Of a stretch of 64,000 nucleotides of DNA, positions 45,779-54,776 are shown in pieces (the stretch's first letter is position 1; each line of letters begins with the position of its first letter). The notes under the pieces are model-generated. The model saw only the letters and a list, made by a program, of their open reading frames with translations, ran no database searches and had not been told where the DNA came from. Position numbers and translations under genes: made by a program. Source of the stretch: Hyphomicrobium_A sp963776675 (lineage in GTDB: Bacteria > Pseudomonadota > Alphaproteobacteria > Rhizobiales > Hyphomicrobiaceae); contig CAVZNR010000061.1 in NCBI GenBank assembly GCA_963776675.1, forward strand, positions 1 to 64,000, written 5' to 3'.

Positions 45779-47806
45779 ATGACTGAGCTGCTTTGGCAGA
45801 CGATTTTTCTGCTGGCTGCCGCATTCTTTTTCGGTGCGGTCCTCGCTTGCGGTTTGAAGCGCCGGTTCTATTACGGCACCCCGGCCCGCGCTGCGGCGTC
45901 GCCGTCGGCATCGTCACCTGCAGGGACGGCGAACGCGGCGCAGCCCAAGATCGAAGTGGCCGCGCGGGCCGTGCCGGAGGGAGCGCGCTTCGAGCGCGCG
46001 CTGAGCGGGCAGACGAGCGCACCTGCCGCCGCGCCGGCCGCACCGGCAGGGCTCGTGGTTCCGCCGACGACGGTGAGGGTCGAGCCCGTCAAGGAGCCAG
46101 CACCTCAACCGGCGCCAGCCGCGAAACCGGCTGCGGCTGAGCCGGTCTCGGAGGGCATCCCCTTCGTTTCAGTCTCGCGAGGCTCGGGCGCGCCGGCCAA
46201 GGTCGAGGAGGGCGGCGCTGGTCCGAGCGACGACCTGACCCGCATCGATGGCGTCGACTCCAGCATGGAGCGGCGCCTGCGGGAGCTGGGCATCCGCCGC
46301 CTGCAGAATCTGGCCGCGCTGACTGCGGCCGATGTGAAAGGGCTGGGCGAGAGCTTGCACCTGGGTGGTCGGATCGAGCGCGAAGCCTGGGTCGGCCAGG
46401 CGCAGATACTTCTGGCCGGCGGCCAGACCTACTATTCGCGTCGCGTCGACGACGGCGTACCCGTTCCCGAAGGCGTCGACCCGGCGGCGGCTGTCGCGGA
46501 GGAAGCAGCCAAGCCTGCTCCGGCGCCCGCACCTCAACCGGCGCCGGCCGCGCAACCTGCCGCGCCTGAGCCGGTCGTCGAAGGCATCCCCTTCGTTTCG
46601 GTGTCGCGCGGCTCCGGTGCGCCGGCCAAAGTCGCGGAGGGCGGTGCCGGACCGAGCGACGACTTGACCCGCATCGACGGCGTCGACTCCAGCATGGAGC
46701 GTCGGCTCCGCGAACAAGGAATCCGCCGCCTGCAGGATCTGGCCGCGTTGACGCCCGCGGACGTGAAGGGTCTGGGCGAGAGCTTGCATCTGGGCGGCCG
46801 GATCGAGCGCGAGACCTGGGTCGGCCAGGCGCAGATTCTTCTGGCCGGCGGCCAGACCTACTATTCGCGGCGCGTCGACGACGGCGTGCCCGTTCCCGAA
46901 GGCGTCGACCCTGCGGCGGCTGTCGCGGAGGAAGCGGCCAAGCCCGCTCCTGCGCCCGCCGCGCCAGCTGCGCCGGCACCGGCCGCGCCGCCTGTCGCAC
47001 CCGAGCCGGTCGCAGAGGGCATTCCGTTCGTCTCGGTGTCGCGAGGCTCCGGCGCGCCTGCCAAGCTCGAGGAGGGCGGCGCCGGTCCGAGCGAGGATCT
47101 CACCCGCATCCATGGCATCGATGCGGGGATGCAGGGGCGCCTGAAGGAGCTGGGCATCCGCCGCTTGCGCGATGTTGCCGGGCTGACACTCGCCGACGTC
47201 AAGGGGCTGAGCGCGACCTTGGGTGTCGGAGACCGTGTCGAGGAGGAGAAATGGGTCAGCCAGGCGCAGATCCTGGCTGAGGGCGGAGACACCAACTACT
47301 CACGCCGCGTCGATCACGGCATCTCCATGCCCGCCGGTACCGATCCGGCGGCGCGTGCGGCTGCCGAGGAGGCTTCTGCGCCGGCAGCGGCACCGGCTGA
47401 TGCTCCTGTTCCTGCTCCGCAGCCGGTCGCGGCCGCCCAGCCGGCGCCTTCGCCTGCGCCCGCACCTGCGGCGGCCGGAAACGGCTTTCCGACAAGCAAT
47501 GTCTCGCATTTGCGCTCCGTGCGCTCGGAGGCCTTCCTGGGCGAGGAGGGCGCGCGCGGTCCCCGCCCCGCCGGCGCCGGCGACGACCTCAAGCGCATTC
47601 GCGGCATCGGCGTGCTGATCGAGAAGAAGCTCAACTCGCTCGGCATCTCCCATTACGAGCAGATCGCCAACTGGACGGGTGCGGACATCGAGCGCATCAG
47701 CCGGCTGCTCGACTTCAAGGGGCGCATCGAGCGCGAGAACTGGATCGAGCAGGCACGCATTCTCGCGACCGGCGGGCAGACGGAGTTCTCGCGCCGCGGT
47801 GGATGA
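45779..47806 (+). CDS. membrane-anchored protein with four helix-hairpin-helix-like repeats
   Basis: 675 residues. One N-terminal membrane helix (TIFLLAAAFFFGAVLACGL), then Ala/Pro-rich linkers joining four similar domains of ~75 residues. Each has DDLTRIDGVDSSMERRLREL-type helix-hairpin-helix-like (DUF4332/predicted 5' nuclease-like) start, then LAALTAADVKGLGESLHLG, GRIERE and WVGQAQILLAGGQT. Repeats 1-3 begin at about 46151, 46580 and 47015 (period 429-435 bases, linker included); the fourth, at about 47575, is more diverged (RIRGIGVLIEKKLNSLGISH). Comparable single-domain proteins often occur with DUF4332. No nuclease catalytic residues seen. Ribosome site AGGGGGAG. Confidence 0.78.
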   Translation: MTELLWQTIFLLAAAFFFGAVLACGLKRRFYYGTPARAAASPSASSPAGTANAAQPKIEVAARAVPEGARFERALSGQTSAPAAAPAAPAGLVVPPTTVRVEPVKEPAPQPAPAAKPAAAEPVSEGIPFVSVSRGSGAPAKVEEGGAGPSDDLTRIDGVDSSMERRLRELGIRRLQNLAALTAADVKGLGESLHLGGRIEREAWVGQAQILLAGGQTYYSRRVDDGVPVPEGVDPAAAVAEEAAKPAPAPAPQPAPAAQPAAPEPVVEGIPFVSVSRGSGAPAKVAEGGAGPSDDLTRIDGVDSSMERRLREQGIRRLQDLAALTPADVKGLGESLHLGGRIERETWVGQAQILLAGGQTYYSRRVDDGVPVPEGVDPAAAVAEEAAKPAPAPAAPAAPAPAAPPVAPEPVAEGIPFVSVSRGSGAPAKLEEGGAGPSEDLTRIHGIDAGMQGRLKELGIRRLRDVAGLTLADVKGLSATLGVGDRVEEEKWVSQAQILAEGGDTNYSRRVDHGISMPAGTDPAARAAAEEASAPAAAPADAPVPAPQPVAAAQPAPSPAPAPAAAGNGFPTSNVSHLRSVRSEAFLGEEGARGPRPAGAGDDLKRIRGIGVLIEKKLNSLGISHYEQIANWTGADIERISRLLDFKGRIERENWIEQARILATGGQTEFSRRGG

Positions 47807-47893
47807 GCCGGTGCGGTCAGGCGCGCTGTTGACGCTCGGGCAACGTCTGGGGGAGCATTGTCGCGCCCTTGACAGCCCCAGCGAGCGCTCCTG

Positions 47894-49471
47894 ATGACCA
47901 TCCCAGCCACCACGCCGGCCGACGACGACGAGCGCGCCATCGTGGATCTGATGCGCACGCCCGCCACGTACGGCGAAGGTGTCGAGCGCGTCGATGTCGT
48001 CGAGACCCACATCGGGCGCGTGTTCCTGGCGGGCGACGAGGCCTACAAGCTGAGGAAGCGCGTTCACCTGCGCTTCGTCGACTTCTCGACGCTCAACGCG
48101 CGCCACGCCGCTGCCATCCGCGAGATCGAGCTCAACCAGCCACACGCGCCCCACATCTATCTCGGCCTCGTGCCCATCGTGCGCACGCCCGAAGGGCGCC
48201 TGCAACTCGGCCCCGGCGGCGAGCCGGTCGAATGGGCCGTGCACATGCGCCGCTTCCCGCAGGAGGCGGTGCTCAGCCATCGCGAGGAGGTCGGTCCGCT
48301 CAGCGAGGACCTCGCCAAGGCGCTCGCCGACATGATCGCGCGCTATCACCAGGACAGCCCCGTTCGCGACGGGTGCGACGGCGCCCGCATCCTCGCGCCC
48401 GTCGTGCATCAATTGTCGAGCGCGCTCTCCTACGGCAATGCCGATGTCGCGGACAGTCTCGTCGCGACCTTCGAGCGCCTCTCACCGCTGCTGATCGAGC
48501 GTGGCAACGCCGGCTGCGTGCGCCGCTGCCACGGCGATCTCCACCTCGGCAACATCGTGCTCATCGACGATATTCCCGTGCCCTTCGATGCGCTGGAGTT
48601 CAGCGAGGCGCTGGCCACCATAGACGTCCTGTACGACCTCGCCTTCCTGCTCATGGACCTCGACGCGCGCAACGACCGGCCGGCGGCAAACGCTGTTCTG
48701 AATTCCTACGTCGCCTTCGAGCCCATCGGCGGCGAGATCGAGGGTCTGGCCTGCCTGCCCCTGTTTCTCGCCTGTCGCGCCGCCGTGCGTGCCGTCGTGG
48801 CGATGGCCCGCACCGAGCAGGTTGCTGCCGAGGAGCAGGGCGAGCTCCGCGCCGAGATCCGCCGCAACGCGGCGCTGGCGCGCGCCTATCTCGCGCCCGC
48901 GCCGCCGCTCGTCATCGCCGTGGGCGGGCTCTCGGGCACCGGCAAGTCGACGCTGGCAGCGCATCTCGCGCCGCTGATCGGGGCGGCACCCGGCGCCCTG
49001 CTCGTCCGCAGCGACGTGGAGCGCAAGCGGCTGTTCGGCGTGCCGGAAACGCAACGGCTCGATCGTCAGCACTACCGCATCGGCACGGCACAGCGCGTCT
49101 ATTCCATCGTGGAGGACATCGCGCGCCGCGCGCTCGGCGCTGGGCACGCGGTCATCGTGGATGCCGTGTTTGCCAAACCCGAGGAGCGCACTGCGATCGA
49201 GGCGATCGCGCAGGAGTGCGGCTGCGGCTTCGTTGGCTTGTGGCTGACGGCTCCGGCGGACCTGCTCATCGAGCGCGTCGAGCACCGCCAAGGCGACGCC
49301 TCCGATGCGGACCGCCGCGTCGTGAAGGAGCAGCTGGGCTACGACCTCGGTGATATCGGCTGGACCATGGTCGATGCCGGCGGGACGACCTTACAGAGTC
49401 TCGAGGCGGCCGAGCAGGCGTTGCGCGCTGCGGGCGTCACTCTGGCGGAACAAGCACCGCCGCACCCGTGA
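47894..49471 (+). CDS. APH-like kinase fused to P-loop kinase
   Basis: 525 residues, two domains. Residues ~10-330 follow the aminoglycoside-phosphotransferase (APH)/protein-kinase-like fold: YKLRKRVHLRFVDFS, VHMRRFPQE and the Brenner motif RRCHGDLHLGNIV, followed by FDALEF. Residues ~345-510 are an AAA-like P-loop kinase: IAVGGLSGTGKSTLAAHLAP (Walker A), RSDVERKRLFG, VIVDAVFAKPEER. This fused form is a known family of unknown substrate (predicted nucleotide/sugar kinase). It overlaps the 3' end of the convergent dehydrogenase gene by 35 bases. Confidence 0.85.
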   Translation: MTIPATTPADDDERAIVDLMRTPATYGEGVERVDVVETHIGRVFLAGDEAYKLRKRVHLRFVDFSTLNARHAAAIREIELNQPHAPHIYLGLVPIVRTPEGRLQLGPGGEPVEWAVHMRRFPQEAVLSHREEVGPLSEDLAKALADMIARYHQDSPVRDGCDGARILAPVVHQLSSALSYGNADVADSLVATFERLSPLLIERGNAGCVRRCHGDLHLGNIVLIDDIPVPFDALEFSEALATIDVLYDLAFLLMDLDARNDRPAANAVLNSYVAFEPIGGEIEGLACLPLFLACRAAVRAVVAMARTEQVAAEEQGELRAEIRRNAALARAYLAPAPPLVIAVGGLSGTGKSTLAAHLAPLIGAAPGALLVRSDVERKRLFGVPETQRLDRQHYRIGTAQRVYSIVEDIARRALGAGHAVIVDAVFAKPEERTAIEAIAQECGCGFVGLWLTAPADLLIERVEHRQGDASDADRRVVKEQLGYDLGDIGWTMVDAGGTTLQSLEAAEQALRAAGVTLAEQAPPHP

Positions 49472-50522
49472 GCTTGCCCGCCCTCAGTCTTGCGATCGCC
49501 GCGTTCGCTTCTTCCAGATCGAACAGGGTCACGTGCGGCTGGATGGGAATACGCGGGGCAATCTCGAGAAAATCCACTGCATCCTGGCGCGTGAGATTGG
49601 CGACCGATCGCACCACGCGCTCGCCCCAGAGCAGCGAATACGGCATCTGGGGAATGTCAGTCATGTGAATGCCGCCCAGCACCAGCGTGCCGCCTTTGAC
49701 CAGGGCCTTCAGCGCCAGCGGCACCAGGGGCCCGACGGGGGCGAAGATGATGGCTGCGTCGAGAGGCTTGGGCGGCAGCTCCTCCGAAGAGCCGGCCCAC
49801 GTGGCGCCGAGCTCGCGCGCCAGCTTTTGCGCGCCCTTGTCGCCCTTGCGGGTGAAGGCATAGAGATCCTGTCCGTGGAACACGGAGAGCTGCGCGACGA
49901 TGTGGGCGGCGGCGCCGAAGCCGTAGATGCCGAGGCGACGAGCGCAGCGCACCAGCTTCCAGGCGCGATAGCCGATGAGGCCCGCGCACATCAAGGGCGC
50001 GGCCTCCGCGTCGCTGTACTCGGGCGGAATGGCAAAGACGTAGTCGGCATCGGCGGTGGCATACTGAGCGTAGCCGCCGTCGATGGTGTAGCCGGTAAAT
50101 CCGGGCTTGTCGCACAGGTTCTCCCGTCCACTACGGCAGTAGGCGCAGCGCCCGCACGTCGACCCGAGCCATGGCACGCCGACCCTGTCGCCGATCTTGA
50201 AGCCGCGCACCCCGGCACCGATGGCGACGATGCGCCCGATGATCTCGTGGCCGGGGATGACGTGCGGCTTGGGGTGGTCGAGATCGCCGTCGAGGACGTG
50301 CAGATCCGTACGGCAAATGCCGCAAGCCGCGACACGGATGAGCACATGCCCACGCTTGGGCGCGGCGACCGGCCGCTCGACGCGCTCTAAGGGCGCGCCG
50401 GCGTGGGCAAAGGCCATGGCGAGCATGCGCTTGGGCAACGGCTCGGGCAACCGCGGACGCTTGCTGGCTGTCCGCGGGCTCTTCCGCGTCTTTTTGGCAG
50501 GGGTCGTTCGGGATGCGCCCAA
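49437..50522 (-). CDS. zinc-dependent alcohol dehydrogenase
   Basis: Medium-chain zinc dehydrogenase, 361 residues from 50522; Met33 (50426) may be the true start since the first 32 residues are Lys/Arg/Pro-rich and not part of the fold. Catalytic zinc: CGICRTDLH and GHEIIGRI; structural zinc: CGRCAYCRSGRENLC (four Cys). NAD(P) site: LGIYGFGAAAHIVAQL. Similar to the single-gene AdhA-type enzymes of alphaproteobacteria. Substrate likely short-chain alcohol or aldehyde. Confidence 0.88.
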   Translation of the reverse strand: MGASRTTPAKKTRKSPRTASKRPRLPEPLPKRMLAMAFAHAGAPLERVERPVAAPKRGHVLIRVAACGICRTDLHVLDGDLDHPKPHVIPGHEIIGRIVAIGAGVRGFKIGDRVGVPWLGSTCGRCAYCRSGRENLCDKPGFTGYTIDGGYAQYATADADYVFAIPPEYSDAEAAPLMCAGLIGYRAWKLVRCARRLGIYGFGAAAHIVAQLSVFHGQDLYAFTRKGDKGAQKLARELGATWAGSSEELPPKPLDAAIIFAPVGPLVPLALKALVKGGTLVLGGIHMTDIPQMPYSLLWGERVVRSVANLTRQDAVDFLEIAPRIPIQPHVTLFDLEEANAAIARLRAGKLTGAAVLVPPE

Positions 50523-50525
50523 GCT

Positions 50526-50666
50526 CTACACCAACTCAAGTGTGGACGGCGCGGCGATCTTCAATACGCCCTCGGCGAAGCGCGCCTCGATCTTGCTGCC
50601 ATCGATCGTATCCGGCAACCGCAAAGATGGCCCAATGAGATGAATGAAAAACAACCATTGGCCGGT
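50526..50666 (-). pseudogene. C-terminal remnant of an Hsp20/alpha-crystallin gene
   Basis: Minus-strand frame ending at the TAG at 50526-50528 reads SLRLPDTIDGSKIEARFAEG followed by VLKIAAPSTLELV and stop. This is the end of an alpha-crystallin domain (xRLPxxVDxxKIxAxxxxGVLxI). The upstream part of the domain is missing and no start is present, so it is a fragment of about 40 codons. It sits 4 bases upstream of the dehydrogenase start. Confidence 0.6.
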
Positions 50667-50756
50667 TAAGAGCGTGTGTCGGATTCGTCGCATCGTGTAT
50701 CAATGTGTGAAAGCCACCCGCGCGAGAAAAGGGGGCGGCACGCCGGGAATTTTCGC

Positions 50757-52483
50757 ATGACCAAGAAGAGCCCGATCAAAGCCGCAGCTTCCGCGGCAAG
50801 TACCGCCCGGGACGTGCGCGCGGCGCGTGCCGAGGAGGAGCTGCTGCGCTCGGAATCGCAGATCGCGGCCATCCTCGCCATCGCCGCTGACGCCATCATC
50901 GCGCTCGACAACGATCTCCGCATCACGCAGTTCAACAATGGAGCCTGCACGATCTTCGGCTACGCCAAGGACGAGGCGCTGGGGTGCCCCCTCGAATGCT
51001 GCTCCCGCAGCGCTTCCGCGCCGCGCACGCCCAGCACATCCGCAACTTTGCCGGCGGCAGCGTGGCGGCACGACGCATGGGCGAGCGCGCCGAGATTTTC
51101 GGATTGCGCAAGGATGGCAGCGAGTTTCCCGCCGAAGCCTCGATCGCCCAGCTTTCCATTGGCGACGGCCACGTCTATCTGGCGGTTCTGCGCGATGTCA
51201 CGGAACGCAAACGCACCGAGACCTTGCTGGCGCAGAGCAGGGACGACCTCGAGGTTCGCGTCGCCGAGCGGACCAAGGCGCTGGAGGAGGAGAGCCGGCG
51301 GCGCGAGGAGACGCAAACCGCGCTGATTCAGGCGCAGCGGATGGAGGCGTTCGGCCAGCTCACCGGCGGGATCGCGCATGATTTCAACAATCTGTTGACG
51401 ATCGTGCTCGGCAATCTGGAGCTTTTGGAGCCTCGGCTCGAGGCTGATGACGAGCGTGCGCTTCTGGGTCGTGCGACGGATGCGGCGCAAATGGGCGCGC
51501 GGCTCACCTCGCGACTCTTGTCGTTCGCGCGGCGGCGGCGCCTGGCTCCGGCAGTTCTCAACCTGAACGATCTGGTGCTCGGTCTGGCCGAGTTGCTGAA
51601 GCGGTCGCTCGGCGAGCACGTGACGCTGACGACAGTGCTGGCGGGTAACCTGTGGCCGACGCGGGCCGACTCAAGCGAGGTGGAGAATGCCGTCCTCAAC
51701 CTCGCCATCAATGCGCGCGATGCCATGCCGAGAGGCGGTAAGCTCGTCATCGAGACGCGCAACGCGACGATCGATGAGGATGCCGCCAAGACCGAGCCGG
51801 GGCTTCGGCCGGGCGACTACGTGCGCATCTCCGTCAGTGACTCCGGCACGGGTATGGACGCTGAAACGCTCAAGCGTGCCTTCGAGCCTTTCTTCACGAC
51901 CAAGGAGGGTCGAGGCACCGGCCTCGGCCTCAGCACAATCTATGGTTTTGCCCGTCAGTCGGGGGGAAACGTCACCATCAAGAGCGCAGCCGGGGCGGGC
52001 ACCACGGTCAACCTCTATTTGCCGCGCGATACCGCCGTGGCGTCGACGTCTACTGAAGCCATGCCGAGCGTGCCGCTATCGGCGAACAATGAGACCGTTC
52101 TCGTCGTCGAGGACGACCCCAAGCTGCGCGAGCTGACGCTGCAGCGTATCGAGGGTCTCGGCTATGTGGTGCTGGAGGCGGCGGATGCGGTGGAGGCCAT
52201 CGAGGTGCTGGAGCGCGAGTCCGGCATTGCGCTGGTTTTCAGCGATATCGTTCTGGGTCGCGGCATGTCGGGTTTCGGGCTGGGCCGCTGGGTGCGGTCC
52301 AACAAGCCCGACATCGAGGTCTTGCTCACCACGGGCTACGCTTCGGACGCGGTCGGCGGCGAGCACACCAAGGACGAGTTCGAGATCCTGCACAAACCCT
52401 ATGGCCGCTCGGCCCTGGCGCTGGCGCTCAAGAGCTGCCTGGAGGCCGGTCAGAGCCGGCGCACCTCGCCGGCAAAGACGTAG
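50757..52483 (+). CDS. hybrid histidine kinase (PAS-HisKA-HATPase-REC), frameshifted
   Basis: Starts at ATG 50757. PAS domain in the first ~150 residues (AIIALDNDLRITQFNNGACTIFGY, VLRDVTERKRTE), coiled coil, HisKA with the phospho-His in GQLTGGIAHDF, HATPase with NAINARDAMP-type NLAINARDAM, DSGTGMD and GTGLGLS, and a C-terminal receiver (VLVVEDDPKLR, FSDIVLGRG, HKPY) with its Asp. The frame changes at about 50994-50996 because one base is missing (LE-MLLPQRFRAAH). 1727 bases is 576 codons minus one base. The final bases overlap the convergent response regulator by 34. Confidence 0.87.
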
Positions 52484-53187
52484 CCCACACCGCGCACGGT
52501 CTTGACGAGCTTGGGAACCTCGCCCTGCTCGATCTTCTTGCGCAGCCGCGCCACCAGTCCGTCGATGGAGCGGTCGAGCGGCGTCCAGTCGTGTCCCTTG
52601 AGCAGGTCCATCAGCTCATCACGCGACAGCACCCGACCCGGGCGCTCGACGAGGACAGAGAGCAGGTTGAACTCCGCGGTCGTAAGCTCGCAGACCGCCC
52701 CTTCCGGCGATTTGAGCTCGCGCCGCACGGGGTCGAGCGTCCAGCCGTCGAAGGAATAACGCGTGCCACGCTCGCTTGCGGGCGCGCCGGAACCCGGCTC
52801 GGCGCCAGGGGAGCCGTAGCGGCGCAGCACCGCCCGGATCCGGGCCAGCACCTCGCGCATGTGGAAGGGCTTGGCGATGTAGTCGTCGGCGCCGAGCTCG
52901 AGCCCGACCACGCGGTCGATCATGTCGCCTTTGCCGCTGATCATGACGATGGGCACATTGTGCTTGGCGCGCACCTGGCGCGCGAGCGTGAAGCCGTCCT
53001 CGCCCGACAGCCGCACATCGAGCGTGACGAGATCGACCGGCTGGGTGTCGAGATGGGACATCAGGCCCGCTCCATTCTCGGCCTCGGAAACAGCAAAGCC
53101 CTCCGGCTCCAGGCCGGCGCGCAGAAGCGCACGGACCTCGGCTTCATCGTCGACGACCAGGACGTGAACGGGGGCTGGACCCGGCAT
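52450..53187 (-). CDS. OmpR-family response regulator
   Basis: 245 residues from ATG 53185-53187. Receiver: VLVVDDEAEVRALL, phospho-Asp in LVTLDVRLSGEDGF, KPFHMRE with the Lys. Effector: winged helix with LTTAEFNLLSVLVERPGRVLSRDEL, DRSIDGLVARLRKKIE and VRGVGYVF. Probably the partner of the convergent histidine kinase, although that kinase has its own receiver. Confidence 0.9.
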   Translation of the reverse strand: MPGPAPVHVLVVDDEAEVRALLRAGLEPEGFAVSEAENGAGLMSHLDTQPVDLVTLDVRLSGEDGFTLARQVRAKHNVPIVMISGKGDMIDRVVGLELGADDYIAKPFHMREVLARIRAVLRRYGSPGAEPGSGAPASERGTRYSFDGWTLDPVRRELKSPEGAVCELTTAEFNLLSVLVERPGRVLSRDELMDLLKGHDWTPLDRSIDGLVARLRKKIEQGEVPKLVKTVRGVGYVFAGEVRRL

Positions 53188-53351
53188 CTCGACTCCGCAT
53201 TGCGGCCCCGGCCGGGCCTGGTTGGGCTGGATTGAGGTCCGGCCCGCCGAACCCCGATACAGTCGCGCACAATTTCTCACAAGCGCAACACATGGGCGCG
53301 GCTTGCGGCTGGTTACCTGGGCTCAAATAGGACTTAGCGAAGGAACCGACA

Positions 53352-54074
53352 ATGCTGGCCATGACCCTGTCGCCGGACCTGGTGGTCAAGAGGGACGTCT
53401 TCGATGTGCCCACGGAGACGCCGAGCGGCGCGCGGACGATGGACCAGCGGCTCAGGGCGGCCGCGCCGCGGGTGCTACAGGCCCGCGAGCACGTTTTCTT
53501 CGAAGGCGACGCCAAGGACCACGTCTATCTGGTCGAGAAGGGGACGGTTTGTCTCTACAAGACGTTATCCGACGGACGCCGCCAGATCGTCGATTTCGCC
53601 TATCCGGGCGATCTCATCGGACTGGGCATCCCGGGCGACCATGTCTTTTCGGCGCAGGCCATCGGCCTGACGCGGTTGCGCTCCTTGCCGGCCGGGCTCC
53701 TGCACGACTTGGCCAAGCACGATCCCCAGGTCGGCATGCAGCTCTACCGCGCGCTCGCCGACCAGCTTCTCGCGGCGCGCGATCTTCTTCTGACAGTGGG
53801 CCAGCGCAACGCCACGGAGCGGCTTGCCGCGCTGCTGCTGGCGCTGTCCCGGCGCAACGAGCGCAACGGCGCCGATCCCGCGCGCATCGCCTTGCCGATG
53901 ACGCGCGCCGACATCGCCGACTTCCTGAGCCTCACCATCGAGACGGTGAGCCGCACTTTCACCAAGCTACGGCTGTGCGGGATGATCGACCTAGTGCAAA
54001 GCTCGCTCGTCGTCATCCGCGACCCGGCGGCTCTGGAGCGGCTCGCCTCGGGAGAGGTTCAGGGGGCGAAATGA
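53352..54074 (+). CDS. Crp/Fnr-family regulator, FixK-like
   Basis: 240 residues. The cyclic-nucleotide-like beta-roll (VFFEGDAKDHVYLVEKGTV, VDFAYPGDLIGLG) and the helix-turn-helix ADIADFLSLTIETVSRTFTK carry the E-x3-R typical for reading TTGAT-type boxes. The N-terminal Cys cluster of Fnr is absent, so it belongs to the FixK rather than the oxygen-sensing Fnr group. It precedes the acyl-CoA synthetase and lies near fixGHIS, whose regulator it may be. The last bases overlap the next gene by ATGA. Confidence 0.85.
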   Translation: MLAMTLSPDLVVKRDVFDVPTETPSGARTMDQRLRAAAPRVLQAREHVFFEGDAKDHVYLVEKGTVCLYKTLSDGRRQIVDFAYPGDLIGLGIPGDHVFSAQAIGLTRLRSLPAGLLHDLAKHDPQVGMQLYRALADQLLAARDLLLTVGQRNATERLAALLLALSRRNERNGADPARIALPMTRADIADFLSLTIETVSRTFTKLRLCGMIDLVQSSLVVIRDPAALERLASGEVQGAK

Positions 54075-54643
54075 GCTTTGTCGATGCGGCACCTGCCGCG
54101 GTCTGCGAACGCGTTGGCTCAAAGCAGCTTGCCGAGCTGAAGGAGCTTCGGTGCGCAGGGTTGGGGATCGATGCGATGGGCGAAGCGCTGAAACGGTATT
54201 GGTTTGTTGCCGGTGTGATGCGCGAGCCGCACGATCTTCTTGCCCCGATCGGCCAGTTGCGCGCGAGCGGAATTCCGGACAATGGTCTGCTGATTGTCGC
54301 CAACCATCGCAGCGAGGACGCGCGCAAGGCCGTCGACGGAACGGAAGCGGGCCCGGTTCCGGTCGTCTGTGTGCACGGCGACGAACCCGTTCGTGTCGAG
54401 CCCTCGCGTAAGCTCTCCCCCGCGCTCGGCACGCTGCTCGCGGCCATGAGAGGTCGCGGCGAGCAAACCGCCGGCCAACACGACAGCCAGTCTCAGGTCT
54501 ATGCCCAGTTGCGCCAGGACATTGCCGATGGCGCTGTGGTGCTGTTCGCCAGTGTTGCGGATCCCGACGAGCAGCTCGTCGGTGCCCGCATACTCCTGCG
54601 CGCCAACTGCGAGTGCGTTTTGACGCACGAGATCGCGGCATAA
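54071..54643 (+). CDS. hypothetical protein downstream of FixK-like gene
   Basis: 190 residues, no recognised domain, no signal peptide or membrane helix. Alternating hydrophobic strands and helices suggest a soluble alpha/beta protein (PDNGLLIVANHRSEDARKAV; GPVPVVCVHGDEPVRVE; ADGAVVLFASVADPDEQLVG). ATGA overlap with the FixK-like gene means it is translated with it and may share its function. Confidence 0.65.
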   Translation: MSFVDAAPAAVCERVGSKQLAELKELRCAGLGIDAMGEALKRYWFVAGVMREPHDLLAPIGQLRASGIPDNGLLIVANHRSEDARKAVDGTEAGPVPVVCVHGDEPVRVEPSRKLSPALGTLLAAMRGRGEQTAGQHDSQSQVYAQLRQDIADGAVVLFASVADPDEQLVGARILLRANCECVLTHEIAA

Positions 54644-54776
54644 GGCACGGGGACAAAGGTGCGGCGTTTTTGCCTTTGTCTTAAGGCTGTCGCAACCTCA
54701 TCTCTACTTAATCGACAATCTCAAACCGCTGCCCACCCGGCAGGCGCCATCTTCCTTGCGAGGTGCGGTCTCCGCC

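Noticed and set aside
46151..47340. Tandem repeat as a mobile or CRISPR-like element
   Set aside because: The ~430-base repeats are in frame within one coding gene and diverge as protein domains do.
54756..54776. Earlier start of the acyl-CoA synthetase at 54756
   Set aside because: The family starts directly before the CoA-binding strand; the ATG at 54777 fits better.
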